Shown here: positions 43,555-52,817 of the stretch, piece after piece
How positions within the stretch are numbered: the first letter of the stretch is position 1
How the letters are laid out: each line of letters opens with the position of its first letter
Origin: Bacteroidaceae bacterium
GTDB lineage: Bacteria > Bacteroidota > Bacteroidia > Bacteroidales > Muribaculaceae
Assembly: GCA_021768245.1 (NCBI GenBank)
Contig: JAETNO010000006.1
Span: 47,355-111,354, forward strand
Direction of reading: 5' to 3'
DNA: 64,000 nucleotides
Position numbers and translations under genes: made by a program
Notes under the pieces: generated by a model
Database searches by the model: none
Told to the model about the DNA's origin: nothing
What the model saw: the letters and a program-made list of their open reading frames with translations, nothing else

Positions 43555-44781
43555 ATGGAAAACTCCCAGCTTGAACTTATATTGATAAACATATCCGGTC
43601 AGGACCATCCGGGCGTGACCTCTGCTCTCTCTGAAATTCTTGCCAGATATAATGCCGGTATCCTTGATATCGGTCAGGCCGACATCCATCATACGCTTTC
43701 ACTCGGCATACTTATACGCACTGACTCTTCCGTCTCAGGCAATATAATGAAGGAGCTGCTGTTTAAGGCGACCGAATTGAATGTTACCATCCGTTTCTCT
43801 CCGGTCAGTATAAAGGAATATGAGGAATGGGTAGGCCGTCAGGGCAAGAACCGTTGGATTATAACTATATTGGGCCGTAGGCTTACAGCCCGTCAGATAG
43901 CCAATGTAACTGCCGAGATTTCAGAGCAGGGGATGAATATTGACTCAATCCAGCGACTGACAGGGCGTATGCCTCTTGGAGAGGAGGAACAGCCTCTCTC
44001 CAAATCATGCGTGGAGTTCTCTGTAAGAGGTATGCCGCGCGATACGGATGCAATGCAGGCCCGCTTCATGCAACTTTCCCAGGAGGATGATTTTGACATC
44101 TCCATGCAGGAGGACACTCTCTTCAGGCGCTGTCGCCGTCTGATTTGTTTCGATATGGATTCAACATTGATTGAAACGGAAGTGATTGACGAGCTTGCGA
44201 TGCGTGCGGGTGTCGGCGACGAGGTTAAGGCCATAACGGAGCGTGCGATGAGGGGCGAGATTGATTTCTGTGAGAGCTTCACGGAGCGTGTCGCCCTCCT
44301 CAAGGGGCTTGACGAAAGTGTCATGAAAGATATTGCCGAGAATCTTCCGATTACGGAGGGAGTTGACCGTATGATGCAGGTATTGAAGCGTGTCGGATAT
44401 AAGACCGCGATTTTGTCGGGAGGCTTCACATATTTCGGAAATTATCTCAAACAGAAGTTCGGTTTTGACTATGTATATGCCAATGAGCTTGAGATTGTCA
44501 ACGGTAAACTCACCGGTCGCTATCTCGGTGAGATTGTCGATGGCCGTCGTAAGGCCGAGCTTTTGAGGCTCATCGCTCAGGTGGAAAATGTCGATATAGC
44601 GCAGACAATAGCTGTTGGCGACGGTGCCAATGATTTACCGATGCTCCGTACGGCCGGTCTCGGAATCGCTTTCCATGCCAAGCCGAAAGTCAAGGCCAAC
44701 GCCGAACAATCCATTTCAACTATCGGTCTCGACGGAGTCCTATATTTCCTCGGATTCAAGGACTCATTTATCACGCAGTAA
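43555..44781 (+). CDS. serB: Phosphoserine phosphatase with two N-terminal ACT-type domains
   Basis: A 408-residue HAD-family phosphatase that finishes serine synthesis. Two ACT-like domains (about 6-85 and 100-180) start with LILINISGQDHPGVTSALSEIL and WIITILGRRLTARQIANVT. The HAD domain begins with CFDMDSTLIE (nucleophile Asp200, acid Asp202), then KTAILSGGFTYFG and the Mg-binding VGDGANDLPML. Long SerB proteins with ACT domains are known in actinobacteria and Bacteroidota, where serine may feed back. It is monocistronic and ends at a shared terminator. Confidence 0.93.
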   Translation: MENSQLELILINISGQDHPGVTSALSEILARYNAGILDIGQADIHHTLSLGILIRTDSSVSGNIMKELLFKATELNVTIRFSPVSIKEYEEWVGRQGKNRWIITILGRRLTARQIANVTAEISEQGMNIDSIQRLTGRMPLGEEEQPLSKSCVEFSVRGMPRDTDAMQARFMQLSQEDDFDISMQEDTLFRRCRRLICFDMDSTLIETEVIDELAMRAGVGDEVKAITERAMRGEIDFCESFTERVALLKGLDESVMKDIAENLPITEGVDRMMQVLKRVGYKTAILSGGFTYFGNYLKQKFGFDYVYANELEIVNGKLTGRYLGEIVDGRRKAELLRLIAQVENVDIAQTIAVGDGANDLPMLRTAGLGIAFHAKPKVKANAEQSISTIGLDGVLYFLGFKDSFITQ

Positions 44782-44807
44782 ACTCAAAGATACATAATAC
44801 AGAAAAC

Positions 44808-44864
44808 AAAAATTACAGACTCTTTTCTAAGCTTATTTCCGCTTAAATTGAGCCTGTAATTTTT
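44808..44864. terminator. Bidirectional terminator between serB and the alpha-2-macroglobulin gene
   Basis: An 11-base-pair outer stem (44808-44818 with 44854-44864) with inner CTC/GAG and AAGC/GCTT pairs, an A-run on one side and a T-run on the other. Confidence 0.75.
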
Positions 44865-44903
44865 ATTGTTTCTGAATTTATGTACCTTTTTAATGGATAA
44901 GGC

Positions 44904-47900
44904 TTACTTTACATTCAGTAATTTACCTGAGGTATGGGAGGTGAATTGCGGAGCGTATTGACTTTGGATGGTGGCAAGCCCGGAAGCATAGGTGCCCGCA
45001 TTATTTATCCATACGTCATAGGTCAGGATGTAGGTGCCTTTGGGCAGGTGGTTGATGAACAGTCGTGTTTCCGAGTCGCGGTTTTCACGATAGAAATAGA
45101 TACCTTCCGAGAAAAGTGGCGTCGGCAATTGGTCGACTGGTTCATAGCATGCAGGACGCTCGTCAACAATAGTCACATAGTCCATATCGCGGTCCACATG
45201 AAGAGTGAGGGTGACACTGACCTTATCTCCGACTTTAAGCGAATCGGCGAAAATGGCTTTGGATTTGCCGTCAGCTTCGACGGTGCTTGTAACTAGCGAT
45301 TTCTCGATTGACAGTTCGGGACATGACGCCGCTTTGACAGAAGTCATAGAGTCAGTGTAGAGCACGAATAGCGATCCCCATGCGGGAGTGTCACCCTTGC
45401 GTGATATCCGCATCTTGGCATCAGGTTTTGGAGCCCATTCCACCGGTGAACGGAAATAGCCGGTGAGTCTTTCGGCTTTTTCAGGTTTCACTTCTTTCCC
45501 TGCAAGGGAAATCTTGACATTGCCTGCCGGTTCAATCCATTTCTTTGAACTTGAGAGGATTGATGCTATCGCCTGTGTAGTGGTGACCGATGTGCCCCAA
45601 TCCATAGCCTCTTTCTGAAGGATTAACCATTGACGTATTCTGTCGATATCCTCGCATTGAGGCTCTATGGCAGAAAATGCGTCGAGGATTATCGCAGTAG
45701 TGCCAATCTTGCCCATCGACCATATCGTCATATTGTCGAGCGAGGGCCACCACATACCTTTAGTCGGAGAATATTCTGAATATTCACGTAGGGAGGTGAG
45801 TATTGTCGACGCTACATTCCGATAGGAATTCGCTGAAAGAATCTGGGCGTAGACGGCTTTTTCAAATACGTCTGATTTTTTCCAACCGGCGAGTATATTT
45901 TGGACTGTTGCCGAAACGATAGACTGTTTTGCTTGCGGTGCACCTTTGAAGTCTTTATAAAAATCACGGAGATAGACATACAGTGTATAGTCAGATTTCG
46001 GATATTTCCTGAAATCTTTTTCAGTCTCGCTGTCGAACCATTTGAGAGAGGAGATTATCATGTTCCTTAAATCGCCTGATTGAGGCAGATAGCCCATGCG
46101 ATGAAGTTTTCCCATTAAAAGGAGTACATTTTCCGTAGCCCATGTGGATGGTTCTTTGTAGGAAGAGAACCAGGCCCAACCTCCATTTTCGCAGGAAAGT
46201 TTCTTTAATGTCGCGATGTTGGCTTTAAGGGTATTTTCAACAGTCTTTTTATCGAAAAGTAGCGACAGCCGTGTCATACATTCGGTATCGCTTTTTGCGT
46301 CGAGCATCCACGGGGTTGCGGAGAGGAGCACTTGCTTGAGGTCGGCGTTGCGTTCAAGCATAGAGGTCAACATGCCTTCACTTCTGTCGCTCTTGTTCCA
46401 CTCGGCAATAGCCTCTCCGATAACGGGATTGTCGCGAAGCAGCCCTGAAGCGACCGCTGCCGAGAATATAGAAGCCGCTGCTTCATTTGCGGTATTTGCT
46501 TTCATGTCAAGAATTCCGGGGAGGGCTGTGACTACATACCAGGTAGGATTGTCGCAGAATTGCAGTGTCGCACGTGCATTTGCAGGAGCTACGGGCAGAT
46601 TCATGCTGAAATCTTTGTCAGACGGGGCCATATAGAATGGATATGTGTCAATCACCGGACTGATGGCCGGAAGTACGGGAATGAGAGCCTGCTCGCCGTC
46701 GGCAAAGCGTTCCGCCGAAGATTTTACGCGATAGCCGATAAACGGGGCATCGGACGGGGCATCAATATCGATGCTTATGACCGCAGATGTATTCGGCTTG
46801 AGAACGTCGGTCTGTGAAATTTCCTTGATGGTTTTGCCATCTGTAGCGTTGAATATTTCAACATGTGTTTCCACCGTCTGTTCTGTCTCGCTTCCGTTCA
46901 TTATCGACGCGCTGACAGTAGCCTTATCTCCGTTTCGGAGGAAGCGGGGCAGATTGGGCTGAACCATGATGGGTTTATTTGCGACGACGTCAGAGGCAAA
47001 GGTAGTGGAAAGCAGGGAGTCGGTGTAGGCCAACGCGCGGAAGCCCCATGTAGTATTCGCGTTGGGAACTGTGAAAGAAAATGAGAGCTTACCTTCATTA
47101 TCGGTGACAAGCATCGGCTTGAAGAAGGCTAACGCTGTTTCACGGTCGCGGAACGAGAATTTAGGCTCTTTCTCTTCTTGTTCGGTCGCGCCGGCAGCCG
47201 AGTCCATTTCAGCATCGGCAGCTTCTTCAACCATTACTTCTTTTTTATGTTCACGGACGACGTTTAAATCGTCGGTTCCTCCGTCGCGTGGAATGGAGAG
47301 TTCGGTTGTTTTTACCGTATTCAATATTTCTTCCTCTACCATATCGGCTGAGGCATATGCAGCCTTTGAACTCATGACCCCGCCTGTACCGCGGATTCTA
47401 ATTCCGTTCATGGCTTTCATCATGTAGGCCGCCGATGTCCATGATAGACCGTAAGTATTGAATTCAGGCTCGTTTACCGTTACAATCGGGAGGTTCTTGC
47501 CGTCATAATGTGACATGGTGGCTGTGAGTTTACCTCCCAACTGAGATTGATTCCAATTATAATTGTAGCGGAATTTCCATCCGTCCGGACGGAAGTGCCA
47601 TGATTGGGTGGCAAGAGCGTCAAGAGCCGTATTGTACATGTCGAGAATGACAGCACTTCTCTTTCCGTCGCCTGTTTCATCAATGATGCGGAAAGTCCAT
47701 GTTTCCTCTTCGCCTGGGACGAGTCGGTTACGGAATGTCTCTGTTACAAACCTTATGCCTTTTTCAGGAATATCACGCGAGATGTTGATAGTTGCAGATG
47801 TCTGCTCGTAGTTTCCCGTAAGATTGATTTCAAGGTAAGCCTTGTCAATTGAGTCGGGGAGTATCACGGGTAGTCTGTGCATGCCGGCATCAGCTTTGAC

Positions 47901-50675
47901 CCATTCCCTGGAGATTATCTTTGTATCATCATGTAGGGTGACAAGCAAATTTGTGGGACAATTTACAGCATAGAGCCATGTCGGGTTTTCTCCCTTGCGC
48001 ACTGAGACTTTATCTGACGGATACCATAGCAGTTCGTCCGGACGCGGAGTATTTTCGTCGGTGGGACGATAGAGGACTATCTGTTGTGTGGCAGGCATGG
48101 CGAGATTTGAATCCGCAAGAGTGAAGCGGAATTCATATTTTCCGGATGGGAGCGATGTCAGGTCGATTGCAGGACTTGACGGCATTAAAGTGCCTTTCAG
48201 CATTTCCGCCTTGTCGCGTAAAACAGCATAGTCGATAGGCATTTCCACCACCGAATCAAGATAATTGACCACCTGAGCCTTTATGGCAGTAGTGGGTTGC
48301 GATATATCTATATCCATCGGCGCTGAGATTCGGATTGAATAGCGAAGCCCCTGTGTGAACATTGTTGAGGCAGTCTGTGTCTCTCCAGTGGAGGACAAGG
48401 CCGCGAATTCAGCCTTGAACACACATTGAGGCACCGGAGACATGTCGAGCACAGACTTCGGTATCGTCACATCGATTTTGCCTTCGGGTGAGGCTGTTGC
48501 TTCAATTGTATAGAATAATATCACGGGACTTGATGCATACCACCATCGCATGCGCTGGGAGGCCGACAGTTTGATTGTCAATTTAGCATCTCCGACGGGG
48601 AAACCGGCATATGTCTCTATCCGTCCGCGCAGAGTTGCGTCTCCACGTGTCGGGACATCCATCTCGACCGGGTCGAGAATCACGCGGAATGTGGGAAGCT
48701 TGTAGTCGGAGACTTTAAAGTTAACGGTACTATAGTTTCCATTGACTGCGATTCTGTAGTTCCCTGAAAGGCCCTCCTTGGGGATTTCGAATTTGCCGCT
48801 GACACGACCGAATGAATCCGTGGTGAGTTTCAGCGTATCTATCTCGACTCCGGAAGGGTTGTTGAGTATGGCGGAAACTGTCTTATTGATAAGCGGACGA
48901 TGGCGGTCGTTTTCGAATTCATAACATATAGCCATCCATTCAACAGTGTCACCGGGATGGTATAGAGCTAGGGAGGTGTAACCGGTGGATGATTCTGTCC
49001 ATTTCTTATCGCGGTGATAATCGTTGTGGTATACCCATATGGATGGTGCGAAACGGTCTCCGTCTTTTGAAATCGATACGCTTCCATCTTCTTTACAGAT
49101 AATGGAACCGTCCGTTCCGGTCATGCCTATGACTTTAGGAGTACGTTTTGCCCTGTATTCATTTGGTATGAGCGTGATTTTTGCGTCAGCTACCGGCTCT
49201 CCAGTCTTGGCGTTCAGTCCCCATATGGTGGTCTTGTCAAAAACGGAAGCGGCTACCGAGTAATTGCTGACCTTGATTTTGCGGTGCCATTCTTTCTTTG
49301 TCCTTGTCTGGCCGTCGATAACCGGGATTGCGATGTAGCAGCCGACAGAAGGGAAAGAGTATTTTACTTTCTGTCTTTCATTGAACGGGATGTCGGATAA
49401 TTCTGATTTTACCGGTATTACAGCGACTGGTTTCAGCGCCGGGAGTCCGACACAGGAATATGACTCGTTTTCAATGGAAGATGACGATACATTATAGATG
49501 TATATTTTCCCGGATTTGACATTTGACATAGACACGTCAAACGTGATCTCTATTCCGGGCCCGATTACATTCGGTACGACGACGGATAGGGACTGGCGAC
49601 TCAGGTCGCGCATGATATTACGGAGATTGTTTATTCGGGCATATGCCGGGAAGGCCTTGATGTTGTGGCTTGCGGCATTGTATAGCCATGTCGAGTCGGC
49701 ATCATAGTCGTTGATTGCCAGCAGTGCATCGCCGGAATATTCAGAGGAGAGACTTTCCGTGTATAAGTCTTTAAGAAGTTGCTGTCTTTTGGCGTAAGAA
49801 TTGAATTCGTCGTCTTGGACACTGCCGGAGGAATAGGTGTGAGATGCGATGAAGTCAATTCTTTCTATGTCAGTATTTATAAACGGTGCGGTCCCAGGCT
49901 TGTGGAAACTGAGCAGAGCCCCGTATAAATTCAGAATTTTTGCGAGGACCGGGTCTGTATGGTTGAACGGGAAACTAAGATATAAATCATGGCGTGTTAG
50001 CAGCCCCCATGCGAGAAGGGTCTGACGGTTGGCGAAGCTTTTATAGTTTTCAATCGCTTTTGAGGCAACGAAATCGAAAAGTGTAGGATAGTAGATGATT
50101 GTCTCGCGTTCGTCCATCCGGGAACGGTTTGAGAGCCGTCTTCCCTGATTACCTCCGAAGTCAATGACAGCCTTGTATCTCTCAATCGGACATGTCTTTA
50201 AATCAGCCTCATTGATAAGTGCCTTTTCAAGCAGGGATGTTATTTTAGCTTTGAACTGTTCTCCGCTCCATTCGTTGATGTCGTCTGGCAGTGGAGTGAG
50301 CGGTAGGTTACGCCGGTCAAACTTCCATCGCTGACCTTGATAGGTGGCATTGTAAATTTCGGCCTGCAGTGTCGAAAGCATGCTTTTGAGCACAGGGTCG
50401 GTTGAGGAAACGGCGATTTCTTCTATTTTTTTTATAGCCTTCTGCGTATTGTCCTCGCTGATACGGGTCTGTGCGAGATAGTAGTCTATGAGGGCGCGTG
50501 TGATAGCCGGGCCGTCATTGGCTTTAAGTGCTGCTGAAAGTTCATTCTCTGCCTGCGCGCTAACTTTTTTGGGGAAAGCGAAATCAGGAGTTTTGCTTGT
50601 TGCTGCGTTCATGTCGGATATGAAAATAGAGGATATGAACGTAAGCAGCAGGATATAAATTCTACTGGTACGCAT
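44904..50675 (-). CDS. Alpha-2-macroglobulin-family protein without a thioester
   Basis: A 1923-residue exported protein with a signal peptide (MRTSRIYILLLTFISSIFIS). It has an N-terminal helical/TPR-like part, a series of macroglobulin beta domains (from about 480; SLALYHPGDTVEWMAICYEF and the bait-like polar stretch near 1080-1200), the A2M block AFFKPMLVTDNEGKLSFSFTVPNANTTWGFRALAYT and an alpha/alpha toroid. The thioester site of protease-trapping members (CxEQ) is replaced by Ala1396-Asn-Glu-Ala1399. Bacterial A2M proteins guard the periplasm against foreign proteases. It is the last gene of an ECF-sigma-led operon. ATG 50675 is the start; the upstream codon at 50684 is TTG. Confidence 0.88.
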   Translation of the reverse strand: MRTSRIYILLLTFISSIFISDMNAATSKTPDFAFPKKVSAQAENELSAALKANDGPAITRALIDYYLAQTRISEDNTQKAIKKIEEIAVSSTDPVLKSMLSTLQAEIYNATYQGQRWKFDRRNLPLTPLPDDINEWSGEQFKAKITSLLEKALINEADLKTCPIERYKAVIDFGGNQGRRLSNRSRMDERETIIYYPTLFDFVASKAIENYKSFANRQTLLAWGLLTRHDLYLSFPFNHTDPVLAKILNLYGALLSFHKPGTAPFINTDIERIDFIASHTYSSGSVQDDEFNSYAKRQQLLKDLYTESLSSEYSGDALLAINDYDADSTWLYNAASHNIKAFPAYARINNLRNIMRDLSRQSLSVVVPNVIGPGIEITFDVSMSNVKSGKIYIYNVSSSSIENESYSCVGLPALKPVAVIPVKSELSDIPFNERQKVKYSFPSVGCYIAIPVIDGQTRTKKEWHRKIKVSNYSVAASVFDKTTIWGLNAKTGEPVADAKITLIPNEYRAKRTPKVIGMTGTDGSIICKEDGSVSISKDGDRFAPSIWVYHNDYHRDKKWTESSTGYTSLALYHPGDTVEWMAICYEFENDRHRPLINKTVSAILNNPSGVEIDTLKLTTDSFGRVSGKFEIPKEGLSGNYRIAVNGNYSTVNFKVSDYKLPTFRVILDPVEMDVPTRGDATLRGRIETYAGFPVGDAKLTIKLSASQRMRWWYASSPVILFYTIEATASPEGKIDVTIPKSVLDMSPVPQCVFKAEFAALSSTGETQTASTMFTQGLRYSIRISAPMDIDISQPTTAIKAQVVNYLDSVVEMPIDYAVLRDKAEMLKGTLMPSSPAIDLTSLPSGKYEFRFTLADSNLAMPATQQIVLYRPTDENTPRPDELLWYPSDKVSVRKGENPTWLYAVNCPTNLLVTLHDDTKIISREWVKADAGMHRLPVILPDSIDKAYLEINLTGNYEQTSATINISRDIPEKGIRFVTETFRNRLVPGEEETWTFRIIDETGDGKRSAVILDMYNTALDALATQSWHFRPDGWKFRYNYNWNQSQLGGKLTATMSHYDGKNLPIVTVNEPEFNTYGLSWTSAAYMMKAMNGIRIRGTGGVMSSKAAYASADMVEEEILNTVKTTELSIPRDGGTDDLNVVREHKKEVMVEEAADAEMDSAAGATEQEEKEPKFSFRDRETALAFFKPMLVTDNEGKLSFSFTVPNANTTWGFRALAYTDSLLSTTFASDVVANKPIMVQPNLPRFLRNGDKATVSASIMNGSETEQTVETHVEIFNATDGKTIKEISQTDVLKPNTSAVISIDIDAPSDAPFIGYRVKSSAERFADGEQALIPVLPAISPVIDTYPFYMAPSDKDFSMNLPVAPANARATLQFCDNPTWYVVTALPGILDMKANTANEAAASIFSAAVASGLLRDNPVIGEAIAEWNKSDRSEGMLTSMLERNADLKQVLLSATPWMLDAKSDTECMTRLSLLFDKKTVENTLKANIATLKKLSCENGGWAWFSSYKEPSTWATENVLLLMGKLHRMGYLPQSGDLRNMIISSLKWFDSETEKDFRKYPKSDYTLYVYLRDFYKDFKGAPQAKQSIVSATVQNILAGWKKSDVFEKAVYAQILSANSYRNVASTILTSLREYSEYSPTKGMWWPSLDNMTIWSMGKIGTTAIILDAFSAIEPQCEDIDRIRQWLILQKEAMDWGTSVTTTQAIASILSSSKKWIEPAGNVKISLAGKEVKPEKAERLTGYFRSPVEWAPKPDAKMRISRKGDTPAWGSLFVLYTDSMTSVKAASCPELSIEKSLVTSTVEADGKSKAIFADSLKVGDKVSVTLTLHVDRDMDYVTIVDERPACYEPVDQLPTPLFSEGIYFYRENRDSETRLFINHLPKGTYILTYDVWINNAGTYASGLATIQSQYAPQFTSHTSGKLLNVK

Positions 50676-50741
50676 GATTGACAATAAATAAAAAATAGTT
50701 GGGACTTTATGTGTTTTTGAGGGAGAAGAGATTCCTTCTGG

Positions 50742-51206
50742 CTATCTGTTCTTGCGGCGCTGATGTCGCATGAGCTGACGCGTGAAGTCGCGCTCTGCAT
50801 CTTTCAGCTGGAATAGCTGACGTGGTGTCAGAATTGTTTTGAAATCCTTGAAATAACGCATTTCAATCTCATTTTCGCGACCTTTAAGCTCATAGATTGC
50901 TTCAGCTGCCTTTTCATATTCCAGGTCGGTCGCGCTTCCGTCTTTTTTCATTGTCTGACGGTAAAGCTGCTCTGCCTCACCCTGGGCTTTGCGGATTTCC
51001 TCGTCCATCGAGTTGTAGAGCGGAATGAATTTAGCTTTCTGCTCGTCTGTCAGGCTTAGTTTCTTAGCTATAAAGTCATTCTTATATTGCTGCATCTCTT
51101 TCATCCACACTTCGCGCTCGCGCTCGGAGGGGCGCTGCGCCGATGCATAGACCGGAAGCATGACGGCAGAGAGGAGGAGGGCGAGAGAAAGAATCAGTTT
51201 ATTCAT
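50742..51206 (-). CDS. Spy/CpxP-like periplasmic LTxxQ protein
   Basis: A 154-residue protein with a signal peptide (MNKLILSLALLLSAVMLPVYASAQ). The mature part is helical and charged, with the motif LSLTDEQKAKFIPLY and a second, weaker one (ILTPRQLFQLKDAERDF). These match the LTxxQ repeats of Spy/CpxP, periplasmic chaperone and stress-sensing proteins. It lies 37 bases after the anti-sigma-like gene and 66 bases ahead of the alpha-2-macroglobulin gene, fitting an envelope-stress unit. Confidence 0.78.
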   Translation of the reverse strand: MNKLILSLALLLSAVMLPVYASAQRPSEREREVWMKEMQQYKNDFIAKKLSLTDEQKAKFIPLYNSMDEEIRKAQGEAEQLYRQTMKKDGSATDLEYEKAAEAIYELKGRENEIEMRYFKDFKTILTPRQLFQLKDAERDFTRQLMRHQRRKNR

Positions 51207-51243
51207 ATGTGTGGTGAATACTTGTAGCTAAAATTTATTGTAG

Positions 51244-51714
51244 TCAGATTTTAGAAAGGGGGAATTCCGGGGTTTCAGGAATTTCGGCTGAAGAGTCCGC
51301 GTTTTCTTCAAAAAGTTCATCGTCATAGGCCGACGGGTCAAAGCCTGTCTCATAGAGTTCTTCCATGAGCTGGTAGTCATTGACCTCACATTCTTTTATA
51401 AAGTAGTCGTTGATGAAATGGTCATTGCCGAGTGCGGCGGTCATGACAGGGTTGTTGTCGATAGATAAGCCTGATGAATCAGCCCTCATGAGGTCAAACA
51501 TTTTCATCATGCACCATACGCCCATAAACATGGCGGCAAGATATATATAAGGTCTGACACGCTGCCACATCGAACGGGGCATCACCTTTGGCTGTGGCTT
51601 TTCCCAGTCACGCTCTGGCAGTGCTGCCATCATCCGTGCCGCAAAATCGTCGAAATAACCGTCGGGAACGGTCATTCCGTCGTTTCTGTTGACTTTGGTT
51701 AATATATCTTTCAT
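51244..51714 (-). CDS. Putative anti-sigma factor (single-pass membrane protein)
   Basis: A 156-residue protein with a cytoplasmic N-terminus (VPDGYFDDFAARMMAALPE, a pattern I associate with Bacteroidota proteins encoded beside ECF sigma factors), one membrane helix (about 53-70, YIYLAAMFMGVWCMMKMF) and an acidic periplasmic tail. It lies 100 bases after the ECF sigma gene and before the Spy-like gene. No zinc-type anti-sigma motif (HxxxCxxC) is visible. The role is inferred from position and topology. Confidence 0.65.
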   Translation of the reverse strand: MKDILTKVNRNDGMTVPDGYFDDFAARMMAALPERDWEKPQPKVMPRSMWQRVRPYIYLAAMFMGVWCMMKMFDLMRADSSGLSIDNNPVMTAALGNDHFINDYFIKECEVNDYQLMEELYETGFDPSAYDDELFEENADSSAEIPETPEFPLSKI

Positions 51715-51814
51715 CGTTTTTGTTTTTGAAGCTTGAAACTTTGTTATTCAACCGTGATTTCCGTCTTTGCCGGAATCGGGCTTTATCCTTTAGACTTTCG
51801 GGAAACGTGGAGGT

Positions 51815-52375
51815 TTAATCGCTGTCCGCAAAATATTGCTCGATTTTTTTTACGGCTAAATGGTAGGATGCTTTGAGTGCTCCGACAGAAGTGCCCATTA
51901 TTTCCGACATTTTCTCATATTTCATATCGTCGTAGTAGCGCATATTGAAAACGAGACGCTGCTTTTCCGGAAGGGTTGCGACAGCTTCGCGAAGTTTCTG
52001 CGCGAGTTCATCGCCATCGATGTTTGTGTCGGCATGGATTAGAGCTATGGTGTTTGACTCTTCATCGTCGAGTGAAAGTCCGCGGCGTTTGCGCTCCTTT
52101 TCAAGGAAAGATATGCTCTCGTTGATTGCTATTTTATAGAGCCAGGTCGACAGTTTGGCATCTCCACGGAAGTTCTCGATATTCTGCCAGGCTTTGAGGA
52201 ATGTGTTCTGGAGTATATCGTCAGTGTCTTCATGGGACTGTACCATCCGGCGTATCTGACGGTAAAGAGGCTCCGAGTAAAGTTTTATGACTTCCCCGAA
52301 GGCTTCGCGGCATGTTGACGGCTCCCGCAGCCGTGCCACGAGTCCGTTGTCGTCAAGTTGAAGCTCCTTTGCCAT
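51815..52375 (-). CDS. ECF-type RNA polymerase sigma factor
   Basis: A 186-residue sigma factor with the two conserved parts only. Region 2 is about 20-90 (EPLYRQIRRMVQSHEDTDDILQNTFLKAW, then FRGDAKLSTWLYKIAINES). Region 4 is about 125-180 (LPEKQRLVFNMRYYDDMKYEKMSEIMGTSVGALKASYHLAVKKIE). It likely drives its own operon (anti-sigma, Spy-like, A2M) and other envelope-stress genes. TACATTTG on the minus strand (52412-52419) is a plausible primary -7 box for the operon. Confidence 0.93.
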   Translation of the reverse strand: MAKELQLDDNGLVARLREPSTCREAFGEVIKLYSEPLYRQIRRMVQSHEDTDDILQNTFLKAWQNIENFRGDAKLSTWLYKIAINESISFLEKERKRRGLSLDDEESNTIALIHADTNIDGDELAQKLREAVATLPEKQRLVFNMRYYDDMKYEKMSEIMGTSVGALKASYHLAVKKIEQYFADSD

Positions 52376-52472
52376 GCAGATTGATGAATGAAATGTCGGT
52401 ACAAATATTTACAAATGTAGTGTTTATTTGTAGAAACCGCCTTAAAATTTTTACTAATAGATGTTAATGGGA

Positions 52473-52519
52473 AGTCCCCCCGGAGAGCCACCTATTTCGG
52501 TCGGCTATCCAAGGGGACT
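52473..52519. repeat. Nested stem-loop between two minus-strand genes
   Basis: AGTCCCC (52473-52479) pairs with GGGGACT (52513-52519); inside it GGAGAGCC and GGCTATCC pair with one mismatch around a 13-base loop. It follows the 78-residue gene by 34 bases and precedes the sigma gene by about 98. No T-run follows on either strand, so it may be a structured RNA or repeat rather than a simple terminator. Confidence 0.5.
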
Positions 52520-52553
52520 GATGAAAGGGAAAATGAGAATCTTAACAGATTTC

Positions 52554-52790
52554 TTATTGCTCGGCGTATGACCTTACGGTCGGACTTTCGACATCCACCC
52601 CGTATTCAGCCGCGCGGGCCATGATTGCACGCGCCAGTTTCGGCTTCAATTCTTCCGGGCAGTAACGGAAATAAGCTTCGGCGGCTCGCACATGGGCAGC
52701 GTCGGGCATGGGATATTCTCTGCGCTCGGGGAGGCCGAACACGCTGTCGGGAAGCTCCTTGCGCTCTTCATAAGAAATTCTGTCGTTCAT
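52554..52790 (-). CDS. Small conserved protein with FGLPexReyPMPD motif
   Basis: A 78-residue soluble protein. The stretch LPDSVFGLPERREYPMPDAAHVRAAEAYF resembles a short motif found in proteins of unknown function and in some phage-related proteins (xxFalPexrkyPipdxxHvrnAlayf). The rest is helical (ELKPKLARAIMARAAEYG). It lies 27 bases after the outer-membrane barrel gene, same strand. Function unknown; the motif alone does not show phage origin here, since neighbours are all chromosomal. Confidence 0.65.
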   Translation of the reverse strand: MNDRISYEERKELPDSVFGLPERREYPMPDAAHVRAAEAYFRYCPEELKPKLARAIMARAAEYGVDVESPTVRSYAEQ

Positions 52791-52817
52791 ATCTTGAATA
52801 TTTTTGGATAGTAGGTT

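Noticed and set aside
52554..52790. Phage origin for the 78-residue protein
   Set aside because: A motif like FGLPExRxYPMPD also occurs in phage-related proteins, but no other phage gene is near.
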